Part shown: piece by piece, positions 59,580 to 64,000 of the stretch
Layout of the letters: each line of letters starts with the position of its first letter
Position numbering within the stretch: the first letter of the stretch is position 1
IMG/VR virus record: IMGVR_UViG_3300034198_015460
Span: 1-64,000 of that record
Length of the DNA: 64,000 nt
Origin: a virus
Reading direction: 5' to 3' (one strand)
Translations under genes and position numbers: made by a program
Notes under the pieces: model-generated
The model's database searches: none
Told to the model about the DNA's origin: nothing
Seen by the model: only the letters and a program-made list of their open reading frames with translations

Positions 59580-61396
59580 TAGTTTACAGTTTCTATTAGA
59601 GAAATTGATATATCATTGGAATCAAATAATAAAATTTTGTTTTGAGAAGCTATGATGTCTTTATTCTTTGGAACCATATACAAACTAATATAAGAGCTGT
59701 ATTCAGAAACTTTTAATGAATTTATTATGACCTGTCCAGTAACATAGTCTATGCTTCCGATATTTGAATTTATCACAGTATCAATATCATTTATTGTTGT
59801 GTATACTTCAAGAACACCATCGTCGTTATCTCTTATATATGAAAGTGGATATTCTGTGGAAGAGGAGTCAACATATGTGAAACTAGAAGAAGAAATGATA
59901 GATGTTGTATCGCTTGTTTGACCAGCTACTTTATGTCTATGAGCGCCACTTTCATTGCCATAATTTATTTCATAGCTTGTTGGATAATATAATTCTGGTG
60001 TAATTCTTTTTATCATATAAACTTCTGTATCATTACTTGTGATACTTGCTTCTGTATTATCAATATGTGAAACAAATTTACTATATCTAAAATCACTACC
60101 AAACATACCTAGATGGTCATCACCAAATTGTAAAATTTGTTCTGAGAGCAAATTTTCTAACTCTGATTTACTTTTTGTTGTTAATGTCGCATCATATTGC
60201 ACAATTGTGTTAATTTTACAATAAAAGTAATCTGGATCACTTGTTATTACTCTATTTGGTAGAACAATATAATTTTGAAGATAATTTACTATATCATTTT
60301 TTAGGTTATCAGAAGCCACTGTTGAACCAGCCGGTTTTATACAAACTACAACTCTGCCATATAATTTTTCTGGCAATTGTTCACCACCGTAAATAATAAC
60401 GTCGTCAATTTCACCACCAAATTGACTTAATATTAAAGAAGAATAGTCGTCAGAAGAAACTGCTCTTTGTTGAGTGGCAAAATATCTTGGCGCTCTTGTT
60501 CTTATAGATTCGATAGATTCTTTGATTGCACCACCAGAAGAATTAGAGGATACTGTTATGATACCAATTGTTGCTGTTCCACCATTAGGCAGTCCCAAAT
60601 CATCAGAACAAACAAAACTAGAAACTCCATCAGCGTTTGGACCAGCAGCTACTCTATATTCTATTGTTATGGTTGAAAGATTTAGTGGTTTTCTGCCAAA
60701 TAAATCGTCGCCAAATATAATTTCATATTGATTGTTCTGAGAAGCTTGAAGAAAATATACTTCTGATGAAGAATTTAATCCAAAAAGAGTTTCAGCTTTG
60801 GAGAATGTAGTATTAGTTCCATTTTCGGTAACAGTGACTTTTATAGAACGATCATCCACATTATCATTAGTAATTAAAAATCTTTGTGTTTCCGCCAAAT
60901 CATAATTCATTACATATGCATCTGTAAAATATACACCTTCGTAGACATTTAAACTAGAGACATTGAATGTTGAATTTGGTGAATTATAATAATATGTTTC
61001 ACTTGTTGTGAATGTATAAGAACCGTTTGAATTAGTTCCAGAAAATTTAGTTCCCTTTGGAACAGTGAATGGTGAAGATATTCCACTGGTATCCACAGAA
61101 AAACTTATTGTTGCAATTGATGATTTATAGGATTGTGGATTATAATTCAATTCTTTTGCGTGGGACACTACAGAATCGTATTTTTGCGCCGAATCCAAAA
61201 ACATCTCAGATGCAATCATATTTAAATAAAATGCATTGAGATATGAATTATAAGACATAACGTCGAGTAGGACGTTAATGTTCGATCCATTAAAATCATA
61301 GTCTTTAAAAACAGACTGAGAAGTTAAGTAGTTTTTAAAATTTTGTTTTAGTGTATCAAAATCTAATGATGAAAGGACTAAAGAGCTATTTGCCAT
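59579..61396 (-). CDS. 6: baseplate wedge protein gp6 (J-like)
   Basis: 605 residues (T4 gp6 660), baseplate J-like. Marker stretches: LDFDTLKQNFKNYLTSQSVFKDYDF (quoted here in part, KNYLTSQSVFKDYDF), VLLDVMSYNSYLNAFYLNMI, SEMFLDSAQKYDSVVSHAKE, NYNPQSYKSS, and IRTRAPRYFATQQRAVSSDD with LYGRVVVCIKP. Dimeric gp6 forms the inner iris of the baseplate and triggers sheath contraction. It starts 1 nt before the stop region of gene 25. Confidence 0.94.
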   Translation of the reverse strand: MANSSLVLSSLDFDTLKQNFKNYLTSQSVFKDYDFNGSNINVLLDVMSYNSYLNAFYLNMIASEMFLDSAQKYDSVVSHAKELNYNPQSYKSSIATISFSVDTSGISSPFTVPKGTKFSGTNSNGSYTFTTSETYYYNSPNSTFNVSSLNVYEGVYFTDAYVMNYDLAETQRFLITNDNVDDRSIKVTVTENGTNTTFSKAETLFGLNSSSEVYFLQASQNNQYEIIFGDDLFGRKPLNLSTITIEYRVAAGPNADGVSSFVCSDDLGLPNGGTATIGIITVSSNSSGGAIKESIESIRTRAPRYFATQQRAVSSDDYSSLILSQFGGEIDDVIIYGGEQLPEKLYGRVVVCIKPAGSTVASDNLKNDIVNYLQNYIVLPNRVITSDPDYFYCKINTIVQYDATLTTKSKSELENLLSEQILQFGDDHLGMFGSDFRYSKFVSHIDNTEASITSNDTEVYMIKRITPELYYPTSYEINYGNESGAHRHKVAGQTSDTTSIISSSSFTYVDSSSTEYPLSYIRDNDDGVLEVYTTINDIDTVINSNIGSIDYVTGQVIINSLKVSEYSSYISLYMVPKNKDIIASQNKILLFDSNDISISLIETVN

Positions 61397-61822
61397 CTAT
61401 CGAACTCTTTTTAAAATTAAATTGACAGAAATTGGAGTCGGATTATTTATTAAACTGTATATTATATTTATTTGTATTTCATTTGGGTCGTAGGTGTCGA
61501 AGACAGAAACTTCTATGACGTAAGCTCTTGGCTCATTAATTTCTAAAGTTTTTTGTATATGATAACGAATATCTTCCAAGATAGCATGATTATTATTCTC
61601 GAAAAGAAGATCGTTTACATGACAACCAATATATGGCTGGAAAGGTCTTTCACCAAAACTTGTTAATACCAAATTTTTTATAGATTGTGTTACTGCTTTT
61701 TCATTAGTAACTCTACCCAATTGATTACCAATAGGCGTTACAGCAAAACTGTCCAAAAAATCCGAAAATTCTTCTATTTTTTGTCTGTTTCCAGAAATTG
61801 CTTCTGCTCTTGTTACAGCCAT
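61397..61822 (-). CDS. 25: baseplate wedge protein gp25
   Basis: 141 residues (T4 gp25 132) of the gpW/gp25 family, with T4-lysozyme-free beta-alpha fold. NEKAVTQSIKNLVLTSFGER is the family hallmark (SI.NLLLT..GER), followed by RPFQPYIGCHVNDLLFE and a C-terminal strand region. It nucleates sheath assembly on the baseplate. It directly precedes gene 6, an order seen in many marine T4-like phages. Confidence 0.95.
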   Translation of the reverse strand: MAVTRAEAISGNRQKIEEFSDFLDSFAVTPIGNQLGRVTNEKAVTQSIKNLVLTSFGERPFQPYIGCHVNDLLFENNNHAILEDIRYHIQKTLEINEPRAYVIEVSVFDTYDPNEIQINIIYSLINNPTPISVNLILKRVR

Positions 61823-61830
61823 TTTTATTC

Positions 61831-62634
61831 CTATCTAAATGTAGTTGGAGGAGCAATACGACCACCACCTTGAATTTTTGTTGTCGTGCCTTGTGTTTTG
61901 ATATCACCATCTGCATTAAGATTTACATAACCAGTGGAATCAATTTGAACGCCATTTTGATCAATAGTTATTTTATTATTACCAACACTTAAAACTATTT
62001 TCATTGCACTTATAATTGTCAACTCATCACCAGAATATATTTTTATTTTTTGTGCAATATTATAATCAAGATTACCACCTTGAACGTGATTTCCATAATC
62101 ACCTTCAGTAATCATCATTCTATTACCAGTAACATGCATAACAGTATCACCTTCATTACTTACATGAAGACTGCCTTGATTTACTGTTACTATATCTGAT
62201 TTTGTTGAAGTATATACTTTACCATCAGTTTGATTTTGAAAACTTCCTTTTCCAGAACCTTCTATTGATTGACCAGCAACTCCTTGATATGCATTTCCCC
62301 CAGAAGAAAGACCTACGTCTTGTTTGAAAGCAGTATTTTTATTACTCTGACCATATTCGGCAGAATTTCCGTCTGTGTTTCTACTTCCACCACCAGAAAT
62401 ATATGATCTTGATGAATTTTCCAAAGTATTTGTAAGACCACCAGCCTCAACAATACTAAACGAACCATCGTGATTTACTGTCTCAACATAAGATTTATCT
62501 GGTTTTGATGGGTCTGCATATGTAATATTTCTATTACCATTTCTTCCATTACTACCAGAATACCAAGGATATTCAGGAGAAGCCCTGTTATCATCATATG
62601 GAGCTTTGGGAGAAAGTTGATTTATTTCTGTCAT
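61831..62634 (-). CDS. baseplate central-spike-like protein
   Basis: 267 residues. A Gly/Ser/Asn-rich N-terminal half (ENSSRSYISGGGSRNTDG) precedes a regular beta-strand series: SLHVSNEGDTVMHVTGNRMM, KIKIYSGDELTIISAMKIVL, VGNNKITIDQNGVQIDSTGY, NLNADGDIKTQGT. That is typical of the gp5/VgrG C-terminal needle. No lysozyme domain is present, unlike T4 gp5. It lies just upstream of gene 25. A spike shaft or spike-associated protein is likely. Confidence 0.7.
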   Translation of the reverse strand: MTEINQLSPKAPYDDNRASPEYPWYSGSNGRNGNRNITYADPSKPDKSYVETVNHDGSFSIVEAGGLTNTLENSSRSYISGGGSRNTDGNSAEYGQSNKNTAFKQDVGLSSGGNAYQGVAGQSIEGSGKGSFQNQTDGKVYTSTKSDIVTVNQGSLHVSNEGDTVMHVTGNRMMITEGDYGNHVQGGNLDYNIAQKIKIYSGDELTIISAMKIVLSVGNNKITIDQNGVQIDSTGYVNLNADGDIKTQGTTTKIQGGGRIAPPTTFR

Positions 62635-63986
62635 TAACTAATTCCTATAATTCTTAGAGTATTATAAGAAGAAGCTATGGCAGAAGCACTGTTTAATCCA
62701 GAAGCTTGCATTATTGTTGAGACAGCAGTTGCAGTTGTCATAGTTGAAATTGATGATACCAATCCTGAAATATTTGAAAAATTTGCTATATTTCCTATGT
62801 TTACTATACTAGAAATACTCAGACCAGATATTAAATTATTTAAATTTGTTAATGATGAAGGTAAAGCAAACGCGGTATTTGTTGCTTGTTGCATTTTTTT
62901 AGCAAAGGCAATATTTTTATTAAATTTATCTAAAGTTTGTTGCACAGATGATTGTGAAAGAACAGATTGTGGTAGAAATTGATTTTTTGTCAAATTAGTT
63001 GCAACACCAACAACGCCCATGATATTATTTATCAAGGACAAATTGATTGATGCATTTTTTCCAAGAGATTTTTCCATACCTTGATTTTGTATGACTGTGT
63101 TTTGCTCTGATAAAGCATTGTTTATTATAGTCGTTGTCAATGTATTAGATATTACATATGGCTCAAATGTTCTTGCAATTGCTTGCTCTGAATTTGACAC
63201 AATTTCATCATCAGAAGTCTCAAATGGATTTTGATAACTATATCTTTTACTGTAAACAAATACAGTTGAATCATCTGGATTTTGCCACTGAATATAGCCA
63301 GGATATGGGTCTGATTCTTGGTCATAATATTGTTGTATGTACAAATCAGGAACATTTTCGTATGTATAAAGAGGAGATGGTACTATATCACCATAAGTTA
63401 TTGGAGGAATAGTTCTTGATTGTATTCCTGTATCTCCACTGATCATTGCTTCTTGAATTATAGTAGCAAGAGAATTTTTTACCATATCTTGATATTCAGA
63501 GTTTATTTGATTTATTTTTCCAAAAGCAAGACATGTTTCAAATGCTAGTATTACTACTTCAAAACCATATTTTTCACATAGAATTCTCAATGCGCCAGTC
63601 AAAGCATCGTTTGTTTTTTCGTTATGAGAAGCAGTATCATTTGAACTCATAACACCTCTTGCCATTTTCATTGCTTTGAACATTCCAGCAAGAATTTGAG
63701 ATTTTCCAAGAGGATCGGCTTTTAACACTGCTTCTGGTAATTTTAATTTTGGATCAACAGATGCAGTTGTTGGATTATCAGCATTAGGTGCTTTTATGCT
63801 TCTAATTGTTGCAAGTAGTTTTTGACCTTCATCTAAAATTGATTGAGGTTGTGTATATTTGTCATTTAATGATAGAAACGGTTTACCACTAGCCACGGCA
63901 TTAAAAGGATTTTTATCAAATCCTGGTGTATCAACACCCTCTGTTCCAGGTTTATTTCTTTGCGTGTCTGGTTTATTTTCAGGCAC
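62634..63986 (-). CDS. baseplate hub-region structural protein
   Basis: 450 residues with GTG start (AGGAG 9 nt upstream). A charged Pro-rich beginning, a helical middle (MFKAMKMARGVMSSNDTASH, LTGALRILCEKYGFEVVILA) and a Tyr/Pro-rich YVPSP-type stretch (PSPLYTYENVPDLYIQQYYD) precede an alanine/serine-rich helical C-terminus (ISSIVNIGNIANFSNISGLV). Not recognised with confidence. Overlap with the spike-like gene and position beside 25/6 suggest a baseplate hub or tail-completion role. Confidence 0.55.
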   Translation of the reverse strand: MPENKPDTQRNKPGTEGVDTPGFDKNPFNAVASGKPFLSLNDKYTQPQSILDEGQKLLATIRSIKAPNADNPTTASVDPKLKLPEAVLKADPLGKSQILAGMFKAMKMARGVMSSNDTASHNEKTNDALTGALRILCEKYGFEVVILAFETCLAFGKINQINSEYQDMVKNSLATIIQEAMISGDTGIQSRTIPPITYGDIVPSPLYTYENVPDLYIQQYYDQESDPYPGYIQWQNPDDSTVFVYSKRYSYQNPFETSDDEIVSNSEQAIARTFEPYVISNTLTTTIINNALSEQNTVIQNQGMEKSLGKNASINLSLINNIMGVVGVATNLTKNQFLPQSVLSQSSVQQTLDKFNKNIAFAKKMQQATNTAFALPSSLTNLNNLISGLSISSIVNIGNIANFSNISGLVSSISTMTTATAVSTIMQASGLNSASAIASSYNTLRIIGIS

Positions 63987-64000
63987 TTGGTAATGCTCCT

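Overview
The window is part of the genome of a T4-like tailed phage with a contractile tail. It carries homologues of T4 genes 44, 45, 62, 46, 47, 55, 6, 8, 13-23, 25 and 67, plus regA, uvsW and uvsY, in T4-like blocks. The DNA is AT-rich. Every convincing gene lies on the minus strand, so transcription runs from high to low coordinates. A virus-type peptide deformylase, a split terminase intein, many GIY-YIG genes and the baseplate and fibre protein families suggest an aquatic bacterial host. I see no photosynthesis genes and cannot name the host.

Layout, left to right (each block is read right to left). 1-1010: tRNA cluster (Glu x2, Thr, Asn, Met, Ile and one degenerate tRNA-like gene) with two structured stretches that are not tRNAs. 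1.0-4.6 kb: small genes, regA, clamp loader 62/44 and sliding clamp 45. 4.6-11.8 kb: an accessory block holding a glycosyltransferase, P-loop kinase, aGPT-PPlase/amino acid:DNA-transferase-like protein, GIY-YIG protein, GNAT, amidoligase, class II glutaminase, TET/JBP-type dioxygenase, MazG and one conserved unknown. I read most of it as a DNA-base hypermodification pathway. 11.8-18.5 kb: homing endonuclease, peptide deformylase, 46/47 nuclease, late sigma factor 55, UvsW and UvsY. 18.5-29.2 kb: tail-tube-like protein, capsid genes 23, 22, 21, a gp68-slot gene, 67, portal 20, tube 19 and sheath 18. 29.2-36.2 kb: terminase large subunit split in two by an atypically split intein with a GIY-YIG gene in the gap, then 16, 15, 14, a predicted capsid-internal protein, a homing endonuclease and 13. 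36.2-37.3 kb: holin and endolysin. 37.3-48.8 kb: fibre and adhesin genes, including three paralogous polyglycine proteins. 48.8-64.0 kb: baseplate genes (a giant DUF4815-like protein, 8, a gp7-slot protein, 6, 25, a spike-like protein and a hub-like protein).

Regulation. Early-type sigma70 promoters (TTGACN, 17-bp spacer, TATA-CT/AT) precede the small left-end genes, the dioxygenase operon, the cassette GIY-YIG gene and the 47/46 operon. T4 late-promoter octamers (TATAAATA) lie about 20-37 nt upstream of genes 23 and 22, the tail-tube-like gene, two endonuclease genes and the fibre operon, as expected with gp55 present. Intrinsic terminators follow gene 23, the endonuclease after it, gene 45 and gene 20.

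Most notable: (i) the dioxygenase/kinase/transferase/amidoligase cassette; (ii) the fractured terminase gene; (iii) two genes, one the essential neck gene 14, that seem to start at AUU or AUC one base after the stop codon of an inserted upstream gene; (iv) a capsid-targeting-sequence protein inserted between genes 13 and 14; (v) structured RNAs and tRNAs with badly paired acceptor stems.
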